This document shows positions 34,062-43,047 of a DNA stretch of 64,000 bases, piece after piece. The position numbers and the translations under genes were made by a program. The DNA comes from Massilia pinisoli (GTDB lineage: Bacteria; Pseudomonadota; Gammaproteobacteria; Burkholderiales; Burkholderiaceae_D). Each line of letters begins with the position of its first letter. Position 1 is the first letter of the stretch. The notes beneath the pieces were generated by a model. The model worked only from the letters and a program-made list of their open reading frames with translations. It did not search any database and was not told the DNA's origin. Location: assembly GCF_024753285.1 (NCBI RefSeq), contig NZ_JANUGW010000008.1, positions 124,001 through 188,000 of the forward strand, read 5' to 3'.

Positions 34062-36959
34062 TCAGAACTTGATCGATACCGGCTCGCCCGAATACGTGAC
34101 CGACTTCGTCGCGCCGGCCGGTTCGATGGCGGTCGCATTCGCCTGGCCGACGATGACGACGTTCAGCTTGCGTGCCTTGACCAGGCCCTTGAACGTGCCT
34201 TTGCGGGCGCCGATCGACAGCGTCCTGGCGGCGTCGTTCCAGGCCAGGTCGTAGGTGGCGTACCGTCCTTTTTCGTAGTCGTAGGTTTCGTTGTCGTCTT
34301 CGTAGACCGTGAACTTGCCGTCGGCGCCCGGATAGATGCGGATCTCGTAGGGTGCATCCGGCCGCTCGGTCGCGTATTGGACGACTGGCCCCATCGGGAC
34401 GATGGCACCGGCGCGCACGTACAGCGGGAAGACGTCGAGCGGCACGTCCCGGGCGACCGTCGTGCCGCCCTGGAAGCGCTCGTGCGTCCAGAAGTCGTAC
34501 CAGTCGGAGCCGGTGGGCAGATAGGTTTGCATCGTCGTGTCCGGCGTGGTCGAAGACTGCGCCTGGGCGGCCAGTTGCGACGGGGTGCGCCATGCCAGGC
34601 GCAGGTTGCGCTCCGACGTGGCGTTGTAATACTCGAGGGTGATGGGCAGGCTCTGGCCCTTTTTCAGGACGACCTTGGTGCCGGCATAGCGCCTGCCTCC
34701 GTTTTTCCAGTCCTCGACGGCGAGCTTGCCGTCGACGTACAGGCGGTAACCGTCGTCTCCTTCCGCGCCCAGCTCGTATTCGCCGTCTTCCGGCGCCACG
34801 ACGGCGCCCGTCCACCGCGCGGAGAAATTATCGAGGCTCTTGAGGCCGGCCGGCATGTCGGCCAGCGGCGGCGCGGGCCACACGAAGTCGATGATGGGGT
34901 CGACGGTCTTGCCCTGCGGCGTCTCGAAGTTGCGGCCCTCGAAGTATTGTCCGGCCAGGCCGGGCTTGCCGTCGGGCGTGCGCAGGGCGGTGGCGGGAAT
35001 GGTGGCGGGCGGCGGCGGCTGGAAGCGGTACATCTGGCGCGTGACCGGATGGACGAGGAAGGACGGGCCGAACTGGAAGGCGTCGTTGACGTCGCGCACG
35101 CGCGGATCGTCCGGGAAATCCATCGGCAGGGCGCGCATCAGCGTGTAGCCGTCATGGGTGACTTTCCAGCTCAGGCTATAGGTATAGGGCAGCAGCCGGT
35201 AACGCAGGTAGACGGCATCCCGCAGTGCCTTGTACATCTCGGGATCGGACTGCTTGAACAGGTAAGGCTCGCGCTCGATGTCGGTGCCGTGGATGCGCAT
35301 TAGCGGATTGAAGGCGGCGTATTGCAGCCAGCGGGCGTACAGTTCGCGATACGAGGCATTCTTGTCGCCGCCGGGGAATCCACCCCCGATGAAGAAGCCG
35401 GCGGTATCCTGCGTCCAGTACGGGTTGCCGGTGATGGTGACGTTGACGCCGCCGTTGATCTGCTCGAGCAGCGTTTGCCAGCTGGCCCGGGTGTCGCCCG
35501 ACCAGGACGCGGCCGCCGTCCTTTGTGCGCCGGCCCAGGCGGAGCGCGTCAGCGTGAACACGCGCTTGTTGCTGGTCGCCCGTTGGCCCTCGTACGTGCC
35601 GAGCGTCGTCATCAGCGAATACGGGTTGAGGTAGCGGGCGAAGTCGCCCATGGCGTTCGTGCCGAGTCCCTTGATGTCGCGCTCGTTGTCGCCGGCGTTG
35701 TGCGCGGCCGTGCCGACTTCGACTTCGGTGCCGTCCATCCACAGCGCGTCCACACCGGCGTCGAGCAGGCCCTGCTTGACGTGCTTGAAGTAGATCTTCC
35801 GTCCCTCGGGGCTGTAGGCATCGTAGATGCGTGCCTTCTTGGAAATCCAGTGCAGGGGCGCGAAGCGCAAGTTGTGCTGGTCGAGTTCGTGCGCCAGCGC
35901 GGTGTCGTTGCCGATCGACGGCCAGATCGACACCATGAGCTTGAGGTGCTGGTCATGGATGGCCTTCGTCATGCCCTTCGGATCGGGGAAGCGCTCTTTG
36001 TCCCACGTCATGCCGCTCCAGCTGCCGTCCTGGCTGCCGCCCCAGTACTGCCAGTCCTGCACGATGTAGTCGAGCGGGAACTGCTCCTTGCGGAACGTGC
36101 GCGCCACCTCGACCAGGCGGTCCTGCGTCGGGTAGCGTTCCTTGCTCATGAACAGGCCGAACGCCTGCTTCGGATACATCGGCGCCGCGCCGGTGAGGTC
36201 GCGGTAGCCGGCCACGACGTCGTCCAGCGTGGCGCCGGCCATGAAGTAGTAATCGACGCCGCCCGGCGCGCTTTCCGCCCACAGTGAGGCGCCCTCGGCG
36301 TTGTCCGTGAAGCGCATCTTCGAATACGTGTCCCACAGGATGCCGTAGCGCTCCGTCGACACCATGACGGGAATGATGATGCCGATGTTCGTTTGCACCA
36401 GCAGCAGATCCTTGTTGCGGCGGTTGACGTCGCCTTCGCCCACGAAGCCGAATCCGTAGATGCCTTCGCCCGGCTTCAGGGTGAACGTGTTGGTGGCTTC
36501 ATAGGTCGGCGCGCCGGCCAGCTCGATTTTTTTCAGGGACTGCGGCGCGCTGCGCTTCTCCTGCGTATAGACCTTGCCCTGCGCATCCTGAAACGTGATG
36601 GCGCCCGTCGACTTGTCGATGGCGATGCGCAGCAGCTTGCTCTCGAGCGTGAGGGTGTCGGCGCCGTCGCGCGTCGTGAAGGCGACGGCCGCCGGCGCAT
36701 GCGTCACGACGACGCTCGGATGGCGCCAGAAGTTGTCGCCGAGCGTCGTGTTGACGCGCACCGTCGTCGGGCCGTAGAAGATCACGTTCTTCGTCACGCC
36801 GCCGACGCGGACCTGCACGCCGTGGGCGATCGGTGCATACGAGAAGGACGCCGTCGCGGCGGCGACCGGCAGCAGGTGGCCGTTGGCGTCGAGGCCCGAC
36901 AAGGGCGCCGCATGTGCGCCCGCGGCGAGGAGGGCGAGCAGCGCGATGTGTTTTTTCAT
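34062..36959 (-). CDS. GH31 alpha-xylosidase/alpha-glucosidase with PA14 domain
   Basis: A 965-residue exported glycosidase, starting at ATG 36959 with a signal peptide ending HAAP. The GH31 barrel has nucleophile D409 (ALWMDGTEV) and acid/base D489 (SWSGDTRASW), with the DYIVQDWQYWGG motif before. A PA14 carbohydrate-binding domain (about residues 680-800, with PEDGEYELGAEGDDGYRLYV) is inserted between the barrel and the C-terminal beta domains. This layout is known from alpha-xylosidases acting on xyloglucan oligosaccharides. Glucose-specific activity is an alternative. It is the first gene of a two-gene operon, divergent from an esterase with shared operator-like sites. Confidence 0.92.
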   Translation of the reverse strand: MKKHIALLALLAAGAHAAPLSGLDANGHLLPVAAATASFSYAPIAHGVQVRVGGVTKNVIFYGPTTVRVNTTLGDNFWRHPSVVVTHAPAAVAFTTRDGADTLTLESKLLRIAIDKSTGAITFQDAQGKVYTQEKRSAPQSLKKIELAGAPTYEATNTFTLKPGEGIYGFGFVGEGDVNRRNKDLLLVQTNIGIIIPVMVSTERYGILWDTYSKMRFTDNAEGASLWAESAPGGVDYYFMAGATLDDVVAGYRDLTGAAPMYPKQAFGLFMSKERYPTQDRLVEVARTFRKEQFPLDYIVQDWQYWGGSQDGSWSGMTWDKERFPDPKGMTKAIHDQHLKLMVSIWPSIGNDTALAHELDQHNLRFAPLHWISKKARIYDAYSPEGRKIYFKHVKQGLLDAGVDALWMDGTEVEVGTAAHNAGDNERDIKGLGTNAMGDFARYLNPYSLMTTLGTYEGQRATSNKRVFTLTRSAWAGAQRTAAASWSGDTRASWQTLLEQINGGVNVTITGNPYWTQDTAGFFIGGGFPGGDKNASYRELYARWLQYAAFNPLMRIHGTDIEREPYLFKQSDPEMYKALRDAVYLRYRLLPYTYSLSWKVTHDGYTLMRALPMDFPDDPRVRDVNDAFQFGPSFLVHPVTRQMYRFQPPPPATIPATALRTPDGKPGLAGQYFEGRNFETPQGKTVDPIIDFVWPAPPLADMPAGLKSLDNFSARWTGAVVAPEDGEYELGAEGDDGYRLYVDGKLAVEDWKNGGRRYAGTKVVLKKGQSLPITLEYYNATSERNLRLAWRTPSQLAAQAQSSTTPDTTMQTYLPTGSDWYDFWTHERFQGGTTVARDVPLDVFPLYVRAGAIVPMGPVVQYATERPDAPYEIRIYPGADGKFTVYEDDNETYDYEKGRYATYDLAWNDAARTLSIGARKGTFKGLVKARKLNVVIVGQANATAIEPAGATKSVTYSGEPVSIKF

Positions 36960-37036
36960 GGGATTCTTGATCTGTGGATAGCTGGATGCAGGCCGGACGT
37001 TAGCAGAATAATTTGTTCGACGATAATACAAATTTT

Positions 37037-37066
37037 TGCGATATCGATAACGAAAACAGTATCGCA
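37037..37066. promoter_or_regulatory. Inverted repeat in the GH31/esterase control region
   Basis: TGCGATA (37037-37043) and TATCGCA (37060-37066) are perfect inverted repeats with a 16-base spacer, and the 8-base palindrome CGATATCG lies at 37039-37046. They sit between divergent genes in an A+T-rich stretch and are likely regulator-binding sites or promoter elements. Confidence 0.4.
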
Positions 37067-37096
37067 GACGCCCGTGTACGTACCCCGGCACATCGA

Positions 37097-37108
37097 GATA
37101 GCGCTATC
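37097..37108. promoter_or_regulatory. LacI-family-like operator before the esterase gene
   Basis: GATAGCGCTATC is a perfect 12-base palindrome with a central CG, matching the usual operator shape of LacI/GalR-type sugar repressors. It lies 38 bases before the esterase start. No LacI-family gene is in this window, so the regulator would be encoded elsewhere. Confidence 0.6.
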
Positions 37109-37146
37109 ATCATCCCCTGATCCCGATAACGACAAAGGAGACATCG

Positions 37147-38037
37147 ATGAAAACGCTGTTGGCAGCATGCGCCGTCGCGCTGAGCGTTGGCATCCCGGCC
37201 TGGGCACAGCAGTCCGCCGTCCCGCCGGGCGAACGCCACTTCGTGCTGGAGAACACGCGGATCATCCCCGTGCAATCGCAGTCGACGGGCAGGGCGCACG
37301 AACTGGTGGTCGTGCTGCCGTCGAGCTACGCCGCGCATCCGGAAAAGCGCTACCCCGTGCTGTATTTCCTCGATGCGTACTGGGACACGCCGCTGCTCAC
37401 CGCCACCTACGGCAACCTGGTCTATGACAACCAGGTGCCCGAGTTCATCATGGTGGGCCTGTCATACCCGGCCGGCGCCGACTACGACGTGGAGCGCCGC
37501 CGCGACTACACGATCACGGCGACGGACGCCGATTCCGGCAAGGCCGACGCGTTCCTCGGCTTCATCACGAAGGAGGTCGCGCCGCTGATCGAGAGCCGCT
37601 TCCGCGCCGAGAAGACGGACCGCGTGATCTCCGGAAGTTCGCTGGGCGGCCTGTTCGCCATCGCGGCCGCGTACAAGGCACCGGGCTTCTTCGCCGGCCA
37701 CATCGCCATCAGCCCCGCGGCCGGCTGGGACCACGGCGCGCTCGGCAAGGTCGATGCCGCTTATGCCCGCGACCATCAGACGCTTCCGGCGCGCGTGTTC
37801 ATCTCGCACGGCGGCATCGAATATCCCGCGTTCCGCGAACCCATCGTCGCATTCCAGAAGCAGCTGGCCGACCGGCATTACCAGGGCCTCGCGCTGCAGA
37901 CGTGGACGATGGAAGGGCTCGACCACACGTCCGTGAAGGGCGACGGCTATGTGCGCGGGCTGATGTGGGTGTGGAAGCCGAAGAAGCCGTCCGGGCCGAG
38001 CGGGCTGACCAAGGCGATGCAGCAGCAGGGGGAGTAA
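37147..38037 (+). CDS. Exported esterase of the esterase D / IroE-like family
   Basis: A 296-residue exported alpha/beta hydrolase. Signal peptide of about 20 residues ending AWAQ, with AAAGGAG before ATG 37147. The nucleophile elbow is SGSSLGGLFA, with His in LDHTSVKG; YPVLYFLDAYWD forms an early beta strand. The fold matches esterase D (Fes/IroE, feruloyl or acetyl esterases). It is divergent from the GH31 gene and shares its palindromes, so removing acyl groups from plant polysaccharide is a reasonable guess. Confidence 0.82.
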   Translation: MKTLLAACAVALSVGIPAWAQQSAVPPGERHFVLENTRIIPVQSQSTGRAHELVVVLPSSYAAHPEKRYPVLYFLDAYWDTPLLTATYGNLVYDNQVPEFIMVGLSYPAGADYDVERRRDYTITATDADSGKADAFLGFITKEVAPLIESRFRAEKTDRVISGSSLGGLFAIAAAYKAPGFFAGHIAISPAAGWDHGALGKVDAAYARDHQTLPARVFISHGGIEYPAFREPIVAFQKQLADRHYQGLALQTWTMEGLDHTSVKGDGYVRGLMWVWKPKKPSGPSGLTKAMQQQGE

Positions 38038-38115
38038 GCGCGCGCGTGCAATCCTTTTGTCATCGGGCCGTGCTAGATTCTGACTCATCGAACACGCATG
38101 GCGAAAGGATGCACG

Positions 38116-40131
38116 ATGCCGTCTCCGTCACGCCGCCGCTTCCTCGGCAACGTCACCGCCGCGACGGTGCTCGGCGCGCTGCCCCCGCTGCTGCGGGCCG
38201 CGCTGGCCGTGCCGCCGCGGCGCGGCACGGGCACCATCGCCGACGTGCGCCACGTCGTCATCCTCATGCAGGAAAACCGCTCGCTCGACCATTACTTCGG
38301 CACGCTGGCCGGCGTGCGCGGCTTCGGCGACCGGATGACGATTCCCGTGCACGGCGGCCGCACGGTCTGGCAGCAGCACAACGGCCGCCGCATCGTCATG
38401 CCGTACCGCCTGGATGGCAGCGCCGGCAACGCCCAGCCCGCGCTCGACCTGCCGCACACATGGCCCGACGCGCAAGCCGCGTGGGACGATGGCCGCATGG
38501 GCAACTGGCCACGCGCGAAGACCGATGCGTCGATGGCCTATTACACGCGCGCCGAGCTGCCGATCCAGTTCGCGCTGGCCGACGCATTCACCCTGTGCGA
38601 TGGCTATCACTGCTCGCTGCAAGGCGGCACGAATCCGAACCGCCTGTTCATGATGACGGGGACGAACGATCCGTCCGGCCGCCACGGCGGCCCCGCCATC
38701 GACAATCGCATGGAAGGCTTCGGCCCCGTCGAACGGGGCTTCACGTGGACCACGTATCCGGAACGGCTCGACGCGGCGGGCGTCAGCTGGAAGGTCTACA
38801 ACGACATGGCCGATAACTACGGCTGCAACCTGCTGCAGACGTTCAAAAGTTTTCGCGCGGCGCACGCGGCGCGTCCGCATCCGCTGGCGGACAAGGGCTT
38901 GTCGACCACCTTGCGCGACGCCACGCTGGACGGCCTGCGCGACGACGTCCTTCATGGCCGCCTGCCGCAGGTCAGCTGGGTCATCCCGCCGCGCCTGTAC
39001 AGCGAGCATCCGAATCCGTCCACGCCCGTACAGGGCGGCGCGTACACGTTGCAAGTGCTGGAAGCGCTGCTCGCCGACCCGGACGTCTGGAGCGGCACGG
39101 TGTTCCTGCTGACGTACGACGAGAACGACGCGTTCTTCGACCACATGCCGCCGCCCGCCGCGCCCGCGCTGTTGCCCGACGGATCGCGCGCCGGCAAGTC
39201 CACCGTCGGCTTCGCGGACGAGTGCCACCGCGACGGCTGCCTGTACGGCCTCGGGCCGCGCGTGCCGATGCTCGTGATGTCCCCGTGGAGCAAGGGCGGC
39301 TGGGTGAATTCGCAGGTGTTCGATCACACGTCGATCGTGCGCTTCCTCGAGCGCCGCTTCGGCGTGATGGAGCCGAACATCGGTGCGTGGCGCCGCGCCG
39401 TCTGCGGCGACCTGACGAGCTGCTTCGACTTCGCTTCGCCCGATGCGGCGGTCCCGCGCCTGCCCGGGTTCGGCACGGCGCAAGCCGACGCGGAACGCGA
39501 CCGCCAGCGCGCCACGTCCGCCATCGAGGTGCCGCCGGAATCCGCGCAGGCAGCGCCGCGCCAGGAGGAGGGTACGCGGCCGTCGCGCGCGCTGCCCTAT
39601 CTGCTCGAAGTGCTGGCCGACCCGGGCCCGGACCGCGTCGTGCTGGCGTTCGCGAACGGCGGCACGGCCGGCGCCGTGTTCCACGTCTACGACCGCCTGC
39701 GCCTGGAAGCCGTCCCGCGCCGCTACACGGTGGAAGCGGGCAAGCAGCTGGCCGACACCTGGCCGGTATCCGGCGCCTACGATTTATGGATCCTCGGCCC
39801 GAACGGCTTTCACCGCGGCCTGCGCGGCACCGGGGTGCCGGGCATCGCCGTGCGCGCCGCGCGCGCGGGCGAGCGCATCGTGCTCGAGCTGCGCAACGGT
39901 ACGGATGCGCCACGCGACGCGACGGTGACGATGCTGGCGTATGCCGATCCGGCGCCGCGTACGGTCAGTCTCGCCGCGGGCGCCGTCGAGCTCATCGCGC
40001 TGCCCGGCCCGTGGTACGACGCGGCCGTGCGCTGCGGCGACGCGGCGTGGCGGTTCGCCGGCCGGGTCGAGACGGGGTTCGACGCGACGTCCGATCCCGC
40101 GCTGGGGCTCGCGTCCGCCCTGGCCTGGTAA
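38116..40131 (+). CDS. Tat-exported phospholipase C, phosphocholine-specific type
   Basis: A 671-residue exported enzyme. ATG 38116 is chosen because AAAGGA lies 6 bases upstream; ATG 38098 would add six residues. The N-terminus has a twin-arginine signal (PSRRRFLGNVTAA). The phosphoesterase domain has HVVILMQENRSLDHYFGTL, then CDGYHCSLQGGTNPNRLFMM and TYDENDAFFDH, all typical of non-haemolytic phospholipase C. The C-terminal DUF756-like beta domains end RFAGRVETGFDATSDPALG. It hydrolyses phosphatidylcholine, likely to obtain phosphate or choline. It stands alone, after the esterase. Confidence 0.93.
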   Translation: MPSPSRRRFLGNVTAATVLGALPPLLRAALAVPPRRGTGTIADVRHVVILMQENRSLDHYFGTLAGVRGFGDRMTIPVHGGRTVWQQHNGRRIVMPYRLDGSAGNAQPALDLPHTWPDAQAAWDDGRMGNWPRAKTDASMAYYTRAELPIQFALADAFTLCDGYHCSLQGGTNPNRLFMMTGTNDPSGRHGGPAIDNRMEGFGPVERGFTWTTYPERLDAAGVSWKVYNDMADNYGCNLLQTFKSFRAAHAARPHPLADKGLSTTLRDATLDGLRDDVLHGRLPQVSWVIPPRLYSEHPNPSTPVQGGAYTLQVLEALLADPDVWSGTVFLLTYDENDAFFDHMPPPAAPALLPDGSRAGKSTVGFADECHRDGCLYGLGPRVPMLVMSPWSKGGWVNSQVFDHTSIVRFLERRFGVMEPNIGAWRRAVCGDLTSCFDFASPDAAVPRLPGFGTAQADAERDRQRATSAIEVPPESAQAAPRQEEGTRPSRALPYLLEVLADPGPDRVVLAFANGGTAGAVFHVYDRLRLEAVPRRYTVEAGKQLADTWPVSGAYDLWILGPNGFHRGLRGTGVPGIAVRAARAGERIVLELRNGTDAPRDATVTMLAYADPAPRTVSLAAGAVELIALPGPWYDAAVRCGDAAWRFAGRVETGFDATSDPALGLASALAW

Positions 40132-40227
40132 GTTGCGACTATTTTTCGCGGCCGTGTCGATTCCGTGTGCCGCCGTTCGTCGTCAACATGCAGGACCCGT
40201 CATCCACCCACTTCACACGAGGACGTC

Positions 40228-40626
40228 ATGAACAAAGAGATCATCTTCAACCTGCCCGTCAAGGACCTGGAACGCTCCAAGGCCTTTTTTGCCGCGCTGG
40301 GCTTCAGTGTCGATCCGGCATACAGCAACGAGAACGCGGCGTTCATGAACGTCGTGGACGGCACGCTCCGCGTCATGCTGATGACCGAAACCTTCTTCAG
40401 CTCCTTCACGAAGCGGCCCGTCGTGCAAGCGAAGGAGGCCAACGAAGTCATCATCTGCCTGAGCTGCGAGAGCCGTGCGGAGGTCGACAGCCTGATCGCG
40501 AAGGCGACCGCCGCCGGTGCCCGCATCCCGCATCCGCCCGAGGACAACGGCTTCATGTACGACCAGGGTTTCGAAGACCTCGACGGCCATTTGTGGAACC
40601 TCGTCTGGATGGCGCCGAAGGACTGA
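40228..40626 (+). CDS. VOC/glyoxalase family protein
   Basis: A 132-residue protein of the vicinal-oxygen-chelate superfamily. ATG 40228 has CGAGGA upstream. Two beta-alpha-beta-beta-beta units are seen: FNLPVKDLERSKAFFAALGF with the first strand, and DPDGHLWNL-type GFEDLDGHLWNLVWM in the second. The usual metal Glu is present (E in FEDLDGH). Members include glyoxalase I, fosfomycin-resistance proteins and dioxygenases, and the substrate here is unknown. It is near two small hypothetical genes and a metallo-beta-lactamase-fold gene. Confidence 0.85.
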   Translation: MNKEIIFNLPVKDLERSKAFFAALGFSVDPAYSNENAAFMNVVDGTLRVMLMTETFFSSFTKRPVVQAKEANEVIICLSCESRAEVDSLIAKATAAGARIPHPPEDNGFMYDQGFEDLDGHLWNLVWMAPKD

Positions 40627-40677
40627 CGGAGACGCCGGTGGTACGATAACGGTTCATGTACCCATGCAGAGGAAGCA

Positions 40678-40905
40678 ATGACCGTATTCGCCATGCCCGT
40701 CTTCGACGCCACCGTCATCTACGAAGGCAATGAGCTCTTCAAGGGCCAGGGCGCCGCGCGCGGCTGGGCCGAGAAGCTGGCCAAGGAAATCGAGACCGAC
40801 GTCACCGTCGAGAAGATCGGCACCGGCTGGGCGCTGTGCGCCCGGCTGGACGGCGTCGATTGCCGCTGGGGCATCCTGGGCCAGCGCCTGAAGCGTCTCG
40901 ACTGA
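40678..40905 (+). CDS. Hypothetical protein, 75 residues
   Basis: A small cytosolic protein with GAGGAAGC before ATG 40678. It has no membrane segment. Its fold is not recognised, but the sequence has an alpha/beta pattern and a DGVDCRWGILGQRLKRLD C-terminus. Its stop is directly followed by the ATG of the next gene (TGAATG), so the two are likely co-translated. Its partner would be the metallo-beta-lactamase-fold protein. Confidence 0.65.
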   Translation: MTVFAMPVFDATVIYEGNELFKGQGAARGWAEKLAKEIETDVTVEKIGTGWALCARLDGVDCRWGILGQRLKRLD

Positions 40906-42249
40906 ATGGCCGCGCTGACGGTCTCGCGCATCCTGCACGCGGGCTATGTGTTCGAGTGCGACGGCACGCGCATCGCCTTCGACACGATCTTCGAAAACCC
41001 GTTCAGCCACAACTGCCACGCGTTTCCCGACGTGCGGTTCGACCTAGCGCTGATCCGGCAGCAGCGCTTCGACGCCGTGTTCATCTCGCACTTCCACGAC
41101 GACCACTGCTCGCTCGAGAGTCTCGACCTGCTCGACCGCGCGACCCCGCTGTACCTGTACTGCCTGTTCGACGAGTTGTTCGACATGGTGCGCGAACTGG
41201 GTTTCACGCACGTGCACGCGCTGCGCCTGGACGAGCCGGTGGACGTGGGGTCGTTCCAGGTCGTGCCGCGCGAAGCGATGGATGCCGAGGTGGACTCGAT
41301 GTTCCAGATCCGCGCCGCCGGGCTGAACGTGCTGAACGTCGTCGATTCCTGGATCGACGACGCGGCACTCGCGCGCCTCGTCGCGGAAAAGCCGTGGGAC
41401 CTCGTGCTGTGGCCATTCCAGACGATGCGCGAGATCGAGGTACTGGCGCCGACACGCGCCGCGCCCGCGCCGCCCGCGCTGCCGGACGAGTGGCTCGCGC
41501 AGCTGCGCGCGCTGGACCCGCGCCACGTCGTGCCGAGTTCCTGCCAGTTCGTCCTCGAGCCGTGGTCGTGGTACAACCGCGCGTTCTTCCCGATCTCGTA
41601 TGCCAGGTTCGCGCAGGAAGTCGGGGCGGCGCTGCCGCGGGCGCGCGTCGTGCGCATGAACCCATCGGTCTCGCTGCGGCTCGATGCGGATGGGCTGCAC
41701 CCGGCGCCGCCGCTGGACTGGGTGATTCCGGTCGGCGACCAGGACGTCGACTACGTCTACGAAGGCAATGCCGATGCGCCGCCGACGGGCGGGATCGCCC
41801 GCCATGTCCCCGCGCTGACGCACGACCAGTGGACGCGCGTGCTGGACTACTGCCGTGTGACGCTGCTCGACAAATACGCGGACACGGAAGCCGGCTGCGA
41901 ATACTTCGACCAGCCCCGCGTCTGGCAATTGGCGATCTACGATCATGAAGGCGCCGTCACGCGCTTCCGCTACCACCTGGAGCCGGGCAGCGCGACGCAT
42001 GCCGGCGTCGACGACGGCCCGCTGGGCTGGACGACCGACGTCCCCGCCGCGAAGTTGTACGCGGCGTTGGCACTGGGCGAATCGCTGACGTCGATGTACG
42101 TCCGGATCAACGATGCCCAGTTCGATGCCGATACGGAACGCGACCTCGCCGACGCGGACGTCGTCGACGATCCGCTGATCCGCTGCCTGTTCAGCGAGGG
42201 CTTCGGCGCCTACCAGCGGGCACAGTTGCGGCGGCTGCTGGGCCGTTGA
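40906..42249 (+). CDS. Metallo-beta-lactamase-fold protein
   Basis: A 447-residue cytosolic protein. The first half has the metallo-beta-lactamase signature (ILHAGYVFECDGTRIAFDTI, then FISHFHDDHCSLES with the HxHxDH motif) and later DLVLWPFQT. The remaining metal histidines cannot all be identified by eye. The C-terminal 200 residues are an additional domain (YCRVTLLDKYADTEAGCEYF, then SLTSMYVRINDAQF) that I do not recognise. The gene starts immediately after the 75-residue frame. The substrate is unknown. Confidence 0.8.
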   Translation: MAALTVSRILHAGYVFECDGTRIAFDTIFENPFSHNCHAFPDVRFDLALIRQQRFDAVFISHFHDDHCSLESLDLLDRATPLYLYCLFDELFDMVRELGFTHVHALRLDEPVDVGSFQVVPREAMDAEVDSMFQIRAAGLNVLNVVDSWIDDAALARLVAEKPWDLVLWPFQTMREIEVLAPTRAAPAPPALPDEWLAQLRALDPRHVVPSSCQFVLEPWSWYNRAFFPISYARFAQEVGAALPRARVVRMNPSVSLRLDADGLHPAPPLDWVIPVGDQDVDYVYEGNADAPPTGGIARHVPALTHDQWTRVLDYCRVTLLDKYADTEAGCEYFDQPRVWQLAIYDHEGAVTRFRYHLEPGSATHAGVDDGPLGWTTDVPAAKLYAALALGESLTSMYVRINDAQFDADTERDLADADVVDDPLIRCLFSEGFGAYQRAQLRRLLGR

Positions 42250-42344
42250 CACTTCCCGGCCTGAACCGACAAGTGTGACCGGCCGTACAGAACGTGGCTG
42301 AGCTGTACGGTAGCATCGATCATCAACTTGATCAGGAGAAGACA

Positions 42345-42749
42345 ATGGCTATCCACCACCTGCCTGTCATGCGTGTCGCCGCCATCCTCGCATTGACCGC
42401 CGCGTCGGCGTCCGTATTCGCCCAGAGTACCGAATATCGGCGGGGTTACGCGGACGGCTTCGTTGCCGGCAAGAACGCCGCCCTCGAGGAGCAAGGCCGG
42501 CACTGGCCCCGTGTGCACGTCGAGGAAGCGGAATACGGTGCGCGCGGCATGACCTGCGACGCGCTCAGGGCCGTGCGCAACGAGGTCGAACGGAACGACG
42601 GCAACACCCGCGCCGGCAACCATTTGTGCGGCGACCCGGCTCGTGGCCAGCCGAAACATTTGCGGATCGTGTATCGCTGCGGCGACAGCGAGGCGATGCG
42701 GGTCGTCGTGCGTGAAAACGAGGTCGTGCGCCTGACCTGCCGTCAGTGA
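42345..42749 (+). CDS. Small exported protein with four cysteines
   Basis: A 134-residue exported protein. CAGGAGAA before ATG 42345; the signal peptide ends ASVFAQ. The mature part has Cys residues near MTCDALRAV, HLCGDP, VYRCGD and VRLTCRQ, enough for two disulfide bonds in the periplasm. A GYADGFVAGKNAAL region looks helical. I do not recognise the family. It converges on the YqjK-type gene. Confidence 0.65.
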   Translation: MAIHHLPVMRVAAILALTAASASVFAQSTEYRRGYADGFVAGKNAALEEQGRHWPRVHVEEAEYGARGMTCDALRAVRNEVERNDGNTRAGNHLCGDPARGQPKHLRIVYRCGDSEAMRVVVRENEVVRLTCRQ

Positions 42750-42753
42750 CCGG

Positions 42754-43047
42754 TCAGCGGCGCAGCTGCGCGAGGATGCCCAGCGCGCCGCGCGCCGTCT
42801 TCCACACGGACAGCGCCGACGTGGCGAGGCCCGCGAGGCGTTTGCGGCGCATGAAGGCGAGCCCCAGCACAGTGCCGGCCGCGCCCAGCACGAGCTTGCG
42901 GTTGGCGGTGACATAGCCCGCCAGCGGAAAACCGGCCAGCGCGGTCGACGGCCGCAGCGCCTTCAGTTCGTAGGCGAGGCCCACGCGCTGTTCCGCGCAT
43001 CGTTCGATCAATGCCGCGCGGCGGGCGGCGAGGGCGGCCTTATTCAT
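42754..43047 (-). CDS. YqjK-like small protein
   Basis: A 97-residue protein, last of a three-gene reverse-strand operon with DUF883 and YqjE-type genes. The N-terminus is Arg/Ala-rich (ARRAALIERCAEQRVGLAYE) and the C-terminal half is likely a membrane helix (LVLGAAGTVLGLAFM) followed by basic residues. The order DUF883-YqjE-YqjK matches E. coli yqjDEK, where YqjD tethers ribosomes to the inner membrane in stationary phase. It overlaps the YqjE gene by 8 bases. Confidence 0.7.
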   Translation of the reverse strand: MNKAALAARRAALIERCAEQRVGLAYELKALRPSTALAGFPLAGYVTANRKLVLGAAGTVLGLAFMRRKRLAGLATSALSVWKTARGALGILAQLRR

